DNA from: Acanthaster planci
Lineage: Eukaryota > Echinodermata > Asteroidea > Valvatida > Acanthasteridae
Length of the DNA stretch: 64,000 bases
Assembly: GCF_001949145.1 (NCBI RefSeq)
Contig: NW_019091365.1
Location: 2,770,689 to 2,834,688, forward strand
Reading direction: 5' to 3'
The notes below the pieces were generated by a model, which saw only the letters and a program-made list of their open reading frames with translations, had not been told where the DNA came from and made no database searches. Position numbers and translations under genes: made by a program. This document shows, piece after piece, positions 1-10,600 of this stretch. How positions within the stretch are numbered: position 1 is the stretch's first letter; every line of letters starts with the position of its first letter.

Positions 1-227
1 ACGTTGAAGTAGCCATCTGTTTAGGATGGGAATATACATTTCTTTTGGTTAGTGTTCAGAGAAACTTTCAAACAAATCATTTAATCCTGAACCAACATTT
101 AGGTTACATACAGGAAATGCAGTGAGTCATCAGGCAAGTGTCAATTGCAACAAAGTGTATAACAGTTGCCACCAATTTTGGCGTGCTAGATATTTCAAAT
201 TGGTTTCCTCCGTTTCATCGACCAAAG

Positions 228-2971
228 CTGCTGATCCTGAGTTTCCTTGATGTGGGGAGTCTTCTCAATGTGTCTGAAGTCTGCCGACAACTCTACAACA
301 TGGCTGCCGACGGATCACTTTGGCGACAGCTCCTCCTGAGGGACTTTGGCAGCAAGGAATCAGAGGGCAGTCGGAACTGGAGAGAGGTACTGACCCGTTT
401 AGAACTATTGGCTCTGCGCACGAACGGTTGAGGGCAGTCAGAGATCTCATAACAAGCTACTGAGGCCATGTACATGTGTACGACCTCAAATTTATGTTAA
501 TCAAGCCAAGCCTAGCTGGCAACAGTGTATGGTGTCAGTGTTACAGTCGAGACTTCTTTGAAGACCATCGCAAGTTTCCTAAGACCAGCGCAGTCTGAAT
601 TCAAGTCACAAGCTATTCTGAAGACCTGCAACGAAAGCATTCGTTTGTCATTGTTCACTCTGTTAATGTGACTTGCCCTCTGAACGGTCTCATGTCTGGT
701 CTCATGATGGTCTCAGCTGCATCACTGTTCACGGCCAGTTGCTGACTGTTTACATCAAACCGTCAGCTGTGCATCCAACGTTTGGGTCAAAAGAATGTGC
801 AGGCATTAAATCGATGAATTTCTCTCAAGAGAGTTCTCAGTCATTCGTGAAATTGATATTTTTATTGTGACGAAGCAAGGATTGCTCAATTTGCTGTCAT
901 GTGCCAGTTTCATAAACTCTTCTCCTGCTCAGGGATAAGTAGTAACAACAGTTACATGTGTTTTCAAGTGCACCCCAGATCGTTTGATCCGGAGTTACAA
1001 AGCCATATTGCCAGGCCCATGCCTGGTATCAGCACCAACATGACTTGTCGCATTTGGAGTTTCTTGATTTTTAAAAAAATCTACATTCTTCCATTTCAAG
1101 ATGTACTTCGAGTCATTTTAATTGTGATAAAAATTCACAAACTTGTAAGAGCAACTAAGGGTGTACAGGCAAATCCCATAATTCGAATTAACATCGCCTC
1201 CACACAAAGTACATCTTGAAATGGTTTCCCGGTACCCGCTGCTACATCTGACTTGGACCAACTAGCTGACTCCAGCAAGTTCAATGGTCCAGTGGTAAAG
1301 ATGTCTGCACTATGGAGTAGGAGGTCTGCTGGTTCAAGTCCCACCTGAGTAAGCTTGTGAATTTTTATCGCAAGCTTTCAGATAAGCACCGTGTACATAT
1401 ATATAATGTAAATTAATATACATTAGTGTAGGGGCAAATCCCATAATTAAAATGTATTTTTCCAGTTGTGGTCAGACGATTTCACAGGTTCATAAAGAAG
1501 GTTGACCCAGAAGTTGTCTTTCTAAAGTGATTTCCTGAAGTGTGTTTTATCAGCGAGTTCATAAATCTCTTTGAAAGTTGCCAGACAAGTGTGTGCCCCT
1601 ATCTCCACCAGATTTATATATACAAGCAACATTTTTTGGGTGCGATTTCTCCAGCTGTACAAGCAGAGATACAAAAGAAAGAAGGAGCTGGAGAGATATC
1701 AGAGGAACCTGATTGACCGGTCTACCCCAGTCACACCAGGCATGTTCTATCCACCTCCTTCCCGACCACCCACAGTGCCAGGCTACCCTCCTGGATACAG
1801 GTCAGTGCTCCTGTCTCTACCCCTGATGTCACCGACACAGCATGGCTGAATGGTTTGTCTTGAGCCCGCTGGTACACCCTTCCGATTTTACCATTTCTAA
1901 TGGACCACTGTGTCACTGGTATTGTCTAGCCCTAATTAGCGGTAGACCGTAATATCACCCGCATGCACGTATCTTACAATGCCAGTCACGTGATGGCCAT
2001 CTCTTTCTGTGGAGGTTTCCATTTTGAATCGTGACGCTTGCAGTGAATCTGATTGGTTAAGATGGCGTCTGTTGAAGTCGGAGTGTTGCCCCCCAGTCCT
2101 CTTCCATGACCTCAGGTCCTATGAAACCAGATTTGATTTCATCTGTAAGTGCCGTGTGTGGTCTGTTATGTCCGGTTTTCTGGCACATACCTCTCTGGTT
2201 TATACTTACGATGGCCTTGTGGTCCAGTGAACCATTTTTGTAGGAAAGATGTGTTGCAGGCCAACTTTTCAATACTGTTTCCCCACCACCAATTCCAGAT
2301 CAGGTCTCCTGGATATAGGTCAGTGCTTTAGCCCCTCTGTCCTCTCCTCAACCGTACACCCACTCCGTAGTTACTATGTAATTCCTCTGTCGCATCACTG
2401 TTAAAGCCTTATCCTGCTTCATCCCTTCTGTATTCCTGTTCCAAACCTATCGCGCTTTGGCTCCACCCCTGTTGTACCCCTGTCCACCCCTTGCATAGCT
2501 GCTTCACTCGTTGCTTCTTCAAACTCATGTAAAATCAAAAAATTAACAATGTTCTAACCATCAAACTGCAGATAGCACAGTGATCCATTTCCAGTAAGTC
2601 AAGCTGCGCATCATTGTTTATCCGGCTTACATGCATCTGTTAGCCTGAAGACTGATTAATGGTTATGCAATTTTCTGCAAGTCTTGAGACTTAAGTTGTC
2701 GGCGTTCTGTTCTTACTCTGTGTTCTACAGAGGCGGGGATTACGATCTGGACCCCTTTGCCGGCCTTGCCCCGGCGCACCACTTCCCCATCAGGAGAGAC
2801 CCCCGAGGTATGCCGTTCCCAGGGCAACCCAACATCGTCCCGTTTCCGGAGGAACCGATGAGCAGAGATCCTATTCTGAACCCGCTGCCTCGGGTGCCCG
2901 GCCTACGTGACCCTCGCCGCAACGGCCAAAGCGGTCGCTCTGGAGGCAGCAACAGAGGTTTCTATTTCTGA
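228..2971 (+). CDS. FBXO7: F-box only protein 7, C-terminal three exons (partial gene, 5' end outside window)
   Basis: Coding exons 228-386, 1655-1800 and 2731-2971; phases close (0, then 2+1). The first encodes the F-box core (LLILSFLDV, SEVCRQLY, DGSLWRQLLLRDF) and ends NWRE. It joins LYKQRYKRKKEL in the second exon, matching the vertebrate FBXO7 'DWKELYRKRHIQRKE' region. The rest is a proline-rich tail (MFYPPPSRPP, PPGYR, GGDYDLDPFAGL) ending in Arg/Gly-rich sequence and FYF-stop. Known for the family: the F-box binds SKP1 in an SCF ubiquitin ligase, and the proline-rich tail recruits substrates; human FBXO7 (PARK15) also links to PI31/proteasome and mitophagy. Donors are GTACTG and GTCAGT; acceptors follow CCAAAG (weak pyrimidine tract), TTCTCCAG and TTCTACAG. 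The ubiquitin-like and PI31-binding N-terminal parts are upstream of the window. The first acceptor is the least certain boundary. Confidence 0.88.
544..720. mobile_element. Foldback (long inverted repeat) element, family F, copy 1
   Basis: In the FBXO7 intron. The left end (GTCGAGAC...GAAGACCATCGCAAG) and the right end (CATGATGGTCTCAGC) are roughly inverted. The centre carries TCACAAGCTATT and TTGTTCACTCTGTTA. The same centre and end plan recur at 53411-53568 and 56275-56504, which is why I treat it as a dispersed element. It has no coding capacity. Confidence 0.55.
1091..1224. repeat. Short element with perfect 18-bp terminal inverted repeats
   Basis: CCATTTCAAGATGTACTT at 1091-1108 is the exact reverse complement of 1207-1224. 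Inside, GGCAAATCCCATAATT (1168-1183) is repeated directly at 1433-1448, with the tRNA-like segment lying between the two copies. It sits in the FBXO7 intron. Confidence 0.55.
1270..1360 (+). mobile_element. tRNA-derived SINE head (pol III A and B boxes)
   Basis: TGGTCCAGTGG (1285-1295) fits an internal A box and GGTTCAAGTCC (1331-1341) fits a B box, about 35 bases apart as in tRNA genes. No convincing cloverleaf or anticodon stem is seen, so a SINE relic is more likely than a working tRNA. An unrelated tRNA-like SINE lies at 46195-46440. Confidence 0.45.
2281..2334 (+). repeat. Decayed duplicate of the end of the second FBXO7 exon
   Basis: TCTCCTGGATATAGGTCAGT (2306-2325) closely repeats the exon end and donor at 1787-1806 (CCTCCTGGATACAGGTCAGT). 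The proline-codon-rich CCACCACC stretch before it is similar too. A CCAG acceptor precedes a 20-base candidate micro-exon (about 2299-2318), but including it would shift the downstream phase. It is probably a fossil of a local tandem duplication. Confidence 0.5.
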
Positions 2972-3041
2972 TGAACTTTGTGAAGCAATCTATACATAAA
3001 TGCTCAGCAACTTGGTTTGTTTTTTCATTGGTTTAAGACCA

Positions 3042-3283
3042 GGGCCAATTTCATAGAGCTGCTTAAGCACAAATTTGCTTAAGCACCAAAAAACCTTGCT
3101 CAATAAACAGAGGTCACCAGCTCAAACTCTATGTGATTGTCCTGCTTAACCAAAAGACAGGTAAATACCATTCCTAAACAATATACATCTCAAGAAGTTT
3201 TGGCTGGTAACCTGATTTGTCAAGCAAGGTTTTTTCATGCTTAAACAATTTTTTTTGCTTAAGCAGCGCCATGAAATTGGCCC
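3042..3283. mobile_element. MITE-like element, family A, copy 1
   Basis: About 242 bp with terminal inverted repeats starting GGGCCAATTTCATAG and ending CATGAAATTGGCCC; each end continues into GCTGCTTAAGC. It has no ORF. A second copy at 60872-61117 lies in the opposite orientation. The shared interior includes GACAAATCAGGTTACCAGCC or its complement. It falls within the probable FBXO7 3' UTR. Confidence 0.75.
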
Positions 3284-3577
3284 CAGAAAGCCTTTAACTG
3301 TTAATTACTACCGTAATGAATTCCATAGACATGCTTTAGCTATGCAGCACATCTCTTTTAACTTTGACACTTTGCTACATGTATACATGTATATGGTTTG
3401 ATTTCCCTACCAGATGGACCCATAAGGTTGAGTGGTCAGTCATACTCTGAAACCACACATAATAAAAAACTTTGGCCATGAAGCTTTGTTTGTCATATGC
3501 AGCAGCAGTTGATTTTAATGGCTGCCATGGGATGCCTAGCATTGATTTTGGCTAGAGTGACTTCATTGAATGTGTTT

Positions 3578-3583
3578 AATAAA
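3578..3583 (+). terminator. Candidate poly(A) signal AATAAA for FBXO7
   Basis: Canonical hexamer downstream of the FBXO7 stop. A second one at 3461-3466 could be used instead. Which is used cannot be told from the sequence. Confidence 0.4.
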
Positions 3584-4584
3584 AAGAAACACTTCAAGAT
3601 TTACAACGGGTGTGACTGGCACTTTTAGCACAACCCATTTGCCCTGGGGAATAAGTGATAGTCACGAGCACCAACAGTTTGAAGTGTGAACCAAAACGGC
3701 ACTTGAAGTTTGCAGACTTTTCAAGAACAAGGACTTTGTCCTTTGACATACTATATAAATATGGGCTTCATCCAGCATTAATCCTGATTTCTAGTTCTTA
3801 TTGCACTTTCATGTTCTTCCCCTGTTCGTGCATATACACCCAACTACCTTATGGTGCATGTGATCTGATCTTGTAAAACTTGCATGCCTACTTAGTGGCA
3901 CTGTCACTGAAAGTTTCAAAAGCTGTAAAGAGACCCCAAATTTAGCTTCCCCCTCGGGGCATAAAAGGTTTTGTACAGAAAGAATTTTCATTTTGAAATC
4001 CCTCCATCCACCCCAAAATCTCAACCAACGGCCCTCCCTCTGCAACCGCTTTTCAAGAATGCAAGACATCTTGGGAGCCATCATTTACTGTTATCCCCAA
4101 GTACCTGTACAAGGTCAGGTTGAACCAGGCCAGGGACGGATGGCAAACAACCGGGTTGACTTGACAGGAGTGGAGTTGGTCAGTGGCCAAGTTGGTTGAT
4201 GTTGAGTTGGTAAACAGTCCAGTTGAAAGTATTGAGCCTTCAGTGCTATCATTTAACCTTTGGACACAAGGCTTTACAATGCAGCATGCTTGAATGTATT
4301 CTGTGTGTTTCTCGTTTGTGACCCACCAACCTAAAACCAGGCTGAAGTTGGTATTTGTGATATTGGACAATTCCTCTCCTTCAGTTCTTTTTACACTTCA
4401 AAGTGATCCATGTTAAATCGAAAATTCTGTCTGCAGAAACTCCCATGAAAATCTGAACAGTGGAAGTTCCACTATTCTAGGGTTATGAAGTTTGGTTTAG
4501 GGATGGTGGGTCACATTTATAAATGTGACACGCAGACTGCCAATGAAGAAAATCAAATTGAGTTCATTGACAGCTTCTGTTTAT

Positions 4585-7500
4585 CAGCAGGTATCCATCA
4601 TTTATTACATACAACTATTCAATTGAGTTTCATTATAACAAAAAAAAAAGCTAGCCTTCATTAAATAAGAGTAAGATCAGATATGTTTACGAAGTCGGTT
4701 TACGTACGTTTTTTTTAATGTTGCAACAGATACATGCTAAAACACCAATGGGCATTTACATATAATGCACTCTTGTTGACAATATACAGAGGTCAAGGTT
4801 CAAATAGATGGTGACTACTTGCATGGCTGCATGTAGAATGTGCAGGGAAACACTGGGAACAAGACCAAGCCGAGGTTGTTGTCCATGGGCCATGCCAGAA
4901 AGCATTATAGATCTGATATGTAGCCATTCATGGAATGTTCAATATCCTATGTGTATCTTGAAATGTGTACACGGCTACAGCAATTGCACAGTAATTGCTT
5001 CTCCTGGTAGGTAATGAAGGTCTTGCTGCTTGCTAAGCAACAAATTTACCTTGACACCAAAAGTGTAGATGTGAATTGAGAACGTCCCCCATGGCTTTGC
5101 CACCGGGACAGGTTTGCTCCTCAACTCATGACAACTGCGAAGAATCATCTTTTTTCCTTTTTTTTTTTTTTAAATCTGAAATTACATGTAACTGGACCCA
5201 AACTGTTTGACAAAAACAATTAAATAGTCAAAATGACACGTTTCCAAAACTGTTGCACTATGTGAAATAAACAAAAGAACACGAGACTCATTCAAAAAGT
5301 GGAAAGTGTTCACTGTTGATAACGGGCCATCCAATGACATCATAAAGACAGCATGATTTATAAAGCAATGGTGCAAAAGATCGAAAGTGGAATGAAAAGG
5401 GGGGGAAGCAGACAAACATGAACATGACAGGGTTTTTTTTCAATTTGGGTATTTTTGTCCACAGTTTTTACCTTTCAATTTTTCATATTAAGGTGTGCGT
5501 TCCAGGCCAGAAATGAAGGGGACAACGAGACGTTAACAGGAAAATTAGCTGCATGTAGAGCAGTGCTGTGGTAGTCGTCCTTGCTAGAAAAAATTCCACG
5601 TACATGAAGTCATTGAAAATTTCACACGTACTCCTAGCAATGTGGGCATGTCCGTAAACACTTTAAATGTACTTATGTTTGATGTAAAATGTGTGCAGTT
5701 TTACAGGGAATGCAAAGACAATGACGAAATCAGTGTGATCTTGTCAACATATGGCTCGTATAGTTTGCCTGTTTTCAATTGATCTCTAAACCTCTCGTCT
5801 TCACCGTTTTTGGATAAGAACCTTTAATGAAATGGAACACGGAGAGAGCTTTATGTACTTGTACTCATGTTCACACTCTTGAAATCGTAATTGATGTATT
5901 GTAATGTAATCATACTCATGGTGAAGTACTCGAACTCGTGGGAAAATACTCGACTACAACACCGATGTCAAGACATGAGCACAACACACAATTCCTTGGC
6001 AATTTTAACAGCCTGAAATCGGGCAACGTGGGATGTCTTAAATTACATAGCTGCCTGGTTCACCTATAAGCCTGGAACAGCCAAATAGCTATCACATGGG
6101 GACATTTTGCACAGCGAGAGAAAATACTGACATAGTTGTTTTAAAAAGTCACAAAGCCTCAGTATTAAGGTGTTAAAGATCCATTTTGATGCACACGCCG
6201 AAACTGGTTTGCTTTGCTTTGAAGCAAGCGCTCTTGGATACAAGTCGTACTGAGATCCCTGTGTATCACAGATCAACTGAATACTTCAGAAATAGCTCTT
6301 TGTTCCTAATTCTCATTGTAAGTTTCATTTCTGAGATGTTGCATATGTCCCTTCAAACTGTTACGATTTAAAAACGTGCCAATATCAATAGAAAAAAAAT
6401 CGAACCCCCCCCCAATAAGGTTGTCCACACACTGGTATTACCAATAAGGCGGTTTTCGTGAACACATTGTTAGCTTTAAGCAAATTAATTCCCTCTGTAC
6501 GAAAATGTGCACTAACCATACAAAATACTTGAAGCCACCGTCAACATATTCCACTTGGTAATTTCTTGATTGGTACACGTATACAAAAAAAGGCTACAAT
6601 TGGTCAGCCGCAACACACAGTGTGCCACCTAAGAATTTGTGTTCACCTGCATTTGCATCATACCTTGTCTCATACGGAAACCAAGGACAGCTTTTCTTGT
6701 TTTGTGGGTGGGTAAATTCAGTTCCTGGTATATGTGAATTCCGGTCTGCTTGGATGCATTCGATGTAACTTCCAAGACTGACAAAGTGTGACTTCGCTAC
6801 AGACATTCCAACTTCAATTCACTTTCCGCCTGCGTGAAGATTTTGGGAACTGATAATTTATATGGCAGACAAGTCAACTGTCAAATCTAGGTGGCCGTAC
6901 AGAGGGCTGAAATGTCTTTCCTGATTGCGCTGCATTCCTTTCACAATGCACTAAAAGTCAACCCGTCCCCAACAAACCGTTCCACTTCTGAGTTAACAAT
7001 GAGGAACCTGGTGGTACGCACAAAATATTGTCAAAAGGTTTGACGCTGCTTGTTGCCAAGTCTACGTACATGAACATGTGGTGTGCTGGGCCGTTCAGCA
7101 AAAAGCAATGCTATAGAATTGATATCACTTTGAGGCAACACATTACTTAAGATATAACCATGGCCAAAAAGACCCCCTTTTTCATGGACTTGCACCTGTA
7201 GTGAACTTCTTTTGAAGAGATTTTTCAACTCCCTTACGAAAAGTTACAAATCGCTGTTATGGGGCATCAAGCACAAGAAAATGAACTTGAAGGAATTTAG
7301 CAACCGACATTTGACACACCAGGGTAATTTTAAAGATACCCACTTCAACTATCCTTGCCCAGCTTTTTTCCCCCTTGCTGTGAGCAGTGGTATGAAATGA
7401 AATCAAGCCCATAGCTACTTTGATGTGGTTCAATTTTTTTTCCCTTTTTTTTTTTTAAATTCTAAATTGGTTCCGGGAATACCACACAGCCACCATCTTA

Positions 7501-7633
7501 GTTTTTCTCCCCTTTGGAATATTCAATAGCGGCACACTTGCCTCTTCATAACATTGAGCCTCATTTCAAATCTCAGTGATGAGTGTGAAAAACAAAGATG
7601 GCCACCGCGTGGCCACAGGTCTGGTGTCCCGAC
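4585..7633 (-). other. Probable UBA1 3' UTR (about 3 kb)
   Basis: On the - strand downstream of the UBA1 stop I see no convincing exon. The first canonical AATAAA I find is at 4606-4601 (TTTATT on +). The interval is AT-rich with poly-T tracts (around 5159-5172 and 7433-7456) and no recognised gene. The extent is inferred; an earlier non-canonical signal is possible. Confidence 0.4.
4601..4606 (-). terminator. Candidate poly(A) signal AATAAA for UBA1
   Basis: TTTATT on the + strand reads AATAAA on the UBA1 sense strand, about 3 kb after the stop codon. Confidence 0.35.
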
Positions 7634-10600
7634 TCAGCGGAAGGTGTAGCGTACATAGGGCACCTCCACATCTTCCCCGTCCGCATCGTTGCAGCACACC
7701 TCCAGGACCAGGTGCCGGACGTGTCTGGGGATCTTCTTCTTGGAGACCTTAGTGACCACTTCAGATATCCTGAAAATAAAGACAGGAATGTTGTTCCTTG
7801 TGACGTCACTGTAACAGTGGAAGGGTGACCAATACAGCTTTGCTCTGTTAGTTACCGTGCATACCTTGATCCTTTACTGAATGGCATCTTATGACTTGAT
7901 CACAAGCAGATGTATTGCTTTGGCCTGAAAATTTGGCCTTTCATATAAGGTAAAACATGGCGGCGATCTTTCATAAACACGCAACCAAAAAGTAATAAAT
8001 ACTAATTTCCATTCCTATAACATTTCTCCGAGTCACCTCATATTTGGGTCATTCCATGACGTTGGGGGTCAATTTGTGACTCTGTCAATTGTTACGTGGG
8101 TTCCGTATAAATGAACAGCTGTTTCCCTGCATGTGGATTCCCGATTGACATTGCTATACATCTTGCAAGGCTGAATACAGAGGGGTGTGTTATTTTTACA
8201 GAGTTTGATGACTTACTCTACAGGTCATGACAGGTGGTAAACGTTACCGGTGTAACCAGGACACCGTCACCAATTGTGCCCCTACCTCATGGAATGACCC
8301 ATTTTTCAACACTCCTGGTGCACCCACAGGACACTACTTGCTACCACAATAGGCCATGTACAGTGGCCATATTGAATCCAACACATGGCCTGCCTCCACA
8401 GGCGGTGTGCGCGCAATAGACGAATGGAGGTTTAGCATATTTCGACATCAGCCACTGGTGAGCCGAAGTGTGCTGGACGTTTCAACCCGTCACCCGTGCC
8501 TGCGCACACACGCAGCGGGGACGGTGCGACTCCTAGCTTAAACTCCAATGCAGTCAATTCTGCATTAAGTCCTTTCAAAAAGACCACTTAACCCTAACTC
8601 CCTAGGGTGTGCGCAAAATCATATTAAAATTGGAGGATTCAGGGCTGTAGGGGCATGCCTCTGTCCCAGGGTTCAGTAAGCTTGTGACCTAGCTTGTTAA
8701 GCTTCAATGATCTGTGGTGGACTCGACGGCAGTGATGCCCAGGGCAGCCAGGCTGGCCTGCTCTTGGATGAAAACTCCCAACAACACACATGTAAGCCCC
8801 TGCTCACTGAGTTTTTTACACACTGACTAGCTCAAGCAGGCCACAAAGCAGCATCTAATGTCCCCCCCCCAGCACGGAATCCATGAGTTGTATACACAGA
8901 TGTCTTTTTTTTTCAATTTGGATTCATTTTCCTTCTTTTCTATTTCATTTCAGCTGCTCTTTCCTGTTCACAGACTCGCATGCAAATGTTTCAGCAACCC
9001 AGTCAATTTGCAAGATGCAGCCCAATTTGTGGAACACATCCATCCATTTTGTACCACATTCATCTCCTGACTGGCCAAACAGGGATTCCACTAGACAGTT
9101 TAAGGCCACTGAAACAGGGTGTCAATGCTGCTGACAATTTCTGTGTTATCCTCCACTTAAAAGCATCTACCCACCTCCCCCTCAACAAAAACCCAACTCA
9201 CTTGAATCCCAGTCGTTCCCTGAGCTTGGGCGGGGCCATGAAGAAGGAATACAGCATGCAGACGCCCTGCGACATCATGGTGACCTCCAGCTTGAGCTCC
9301 TTCTGGAAGTAGTCCAGGAACTCCTGGAGGGTCATCTCGTTGCCCTCCCGGACGCCCTGCACCTCGATGCGGTCCCAGAGGGAGAACTCAATGTCATTGT
9401 ACTGCAAGGTGGGAAAAGATTCACATTGAGAATTTATATCATGACATGTATGGGCACGTGCGGGCAGTGTATGGGCATGTTTTGCTTTCCTTTTTTTAAA
9501 TGGGGCCACGGTCCTAGAATTTGGCACGCTGTGCATTTTAACATTGCTTTTGTTCAATTTCTATGCTGATTTGATGGAATTTTATGGCGATTCAATGTAC
9601 CATTCTCAAAGATCGTCAAGGCTTTGACATCAACCTTGCAGTCAAATGTGCTCATGCATGGTTTGAAGCATTAATTAGAATAGAAGTTAATTACATAGAA
9701 GTTACAAGAAACCCCTTTGTGCAATCCATCTTTGCAAGCTTCCTGAGGCATACGCTGTTGACATTTGCATAACCAACATTTCAGGGAAAAAATGTTCTCA
9801 TAGAAGCCAAGAACTTCAAGAGAATTGACAGGGTCAAACAATTGCTGGCTTTCAGGGTTGAAGAGGGATGTTTCGACCAGTGACTTCCTCAACAGCACAA
9901 TGTACAGATAAGTTTCAAATGTGTCACTGTGCCCCAGTGTCCAGAACAAAAACTGAGAAAAAAACAATGGCAGATTTGAACGGGACTGCATCGTGTAATG
10001 CACTTCCACAGGACACCGCAACGACAGAGACCATCTCAAAAGGACAAGCAAGATGAGCAAAAGCCGACTTGCCTTCTGCTTGGCAGCCTGGATGGGCTCG
10101 GAGAAGCCAAAGAAGGGCAGGGCCAGGTTGATGAAGCCGTTCTTGTAGGATTCCAGCTTCTTGTTGCCGTTGGCCATCTTGTACAGCTCCAGGCACACCA
10201 GGCCGGCCACCACCGAGGTGGTGGTGGCGATGGCCGGGATGATCTTGCCCGCGATCAGCTTGGTCTACCAGACAAAACAAAATATTGTCAGACTGGTTTT
10301 TTTGCTGCTCAACCTCCGCTCTGAATTTTAAACCACTGCAATTCCTTAGACCCTCACTGTTATTATTTAAATGTATGTTAACCACTTGCTGCCCGGTGGA
10401 TTTTTCTTGAGCAAGACAAGATTCCGGGTCCTTTTCAAGATTTTCCCTTTTCAAAATTCTTCAAAAAGTCATCATTTCATTTAATGGCCGTTTATACCCA
10501 CATGAAGGACTCTTTGGACACTACTCAAAAGCGGACAAGTAACCTTCATTGACTCCTGAATATTTCAGCCAGGCCTGCAGCCTTGCAAATAAAGCCCAGA

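Larger units (their letters stand above)
2972..3600 (+). other. Probable FBXO7 3' UTR, ending near tandem poly(A) signals
   Basis: No coding potential is seen. AATAAA hexamers lie at 3461-3466 and 3578-3583 on the + strand, about 490 and 610 bases past the stop. A small inverted-repeat element (3042-3283) would be inside this UTR. The extent is inferred from the signals only. Confidence 0.5.
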
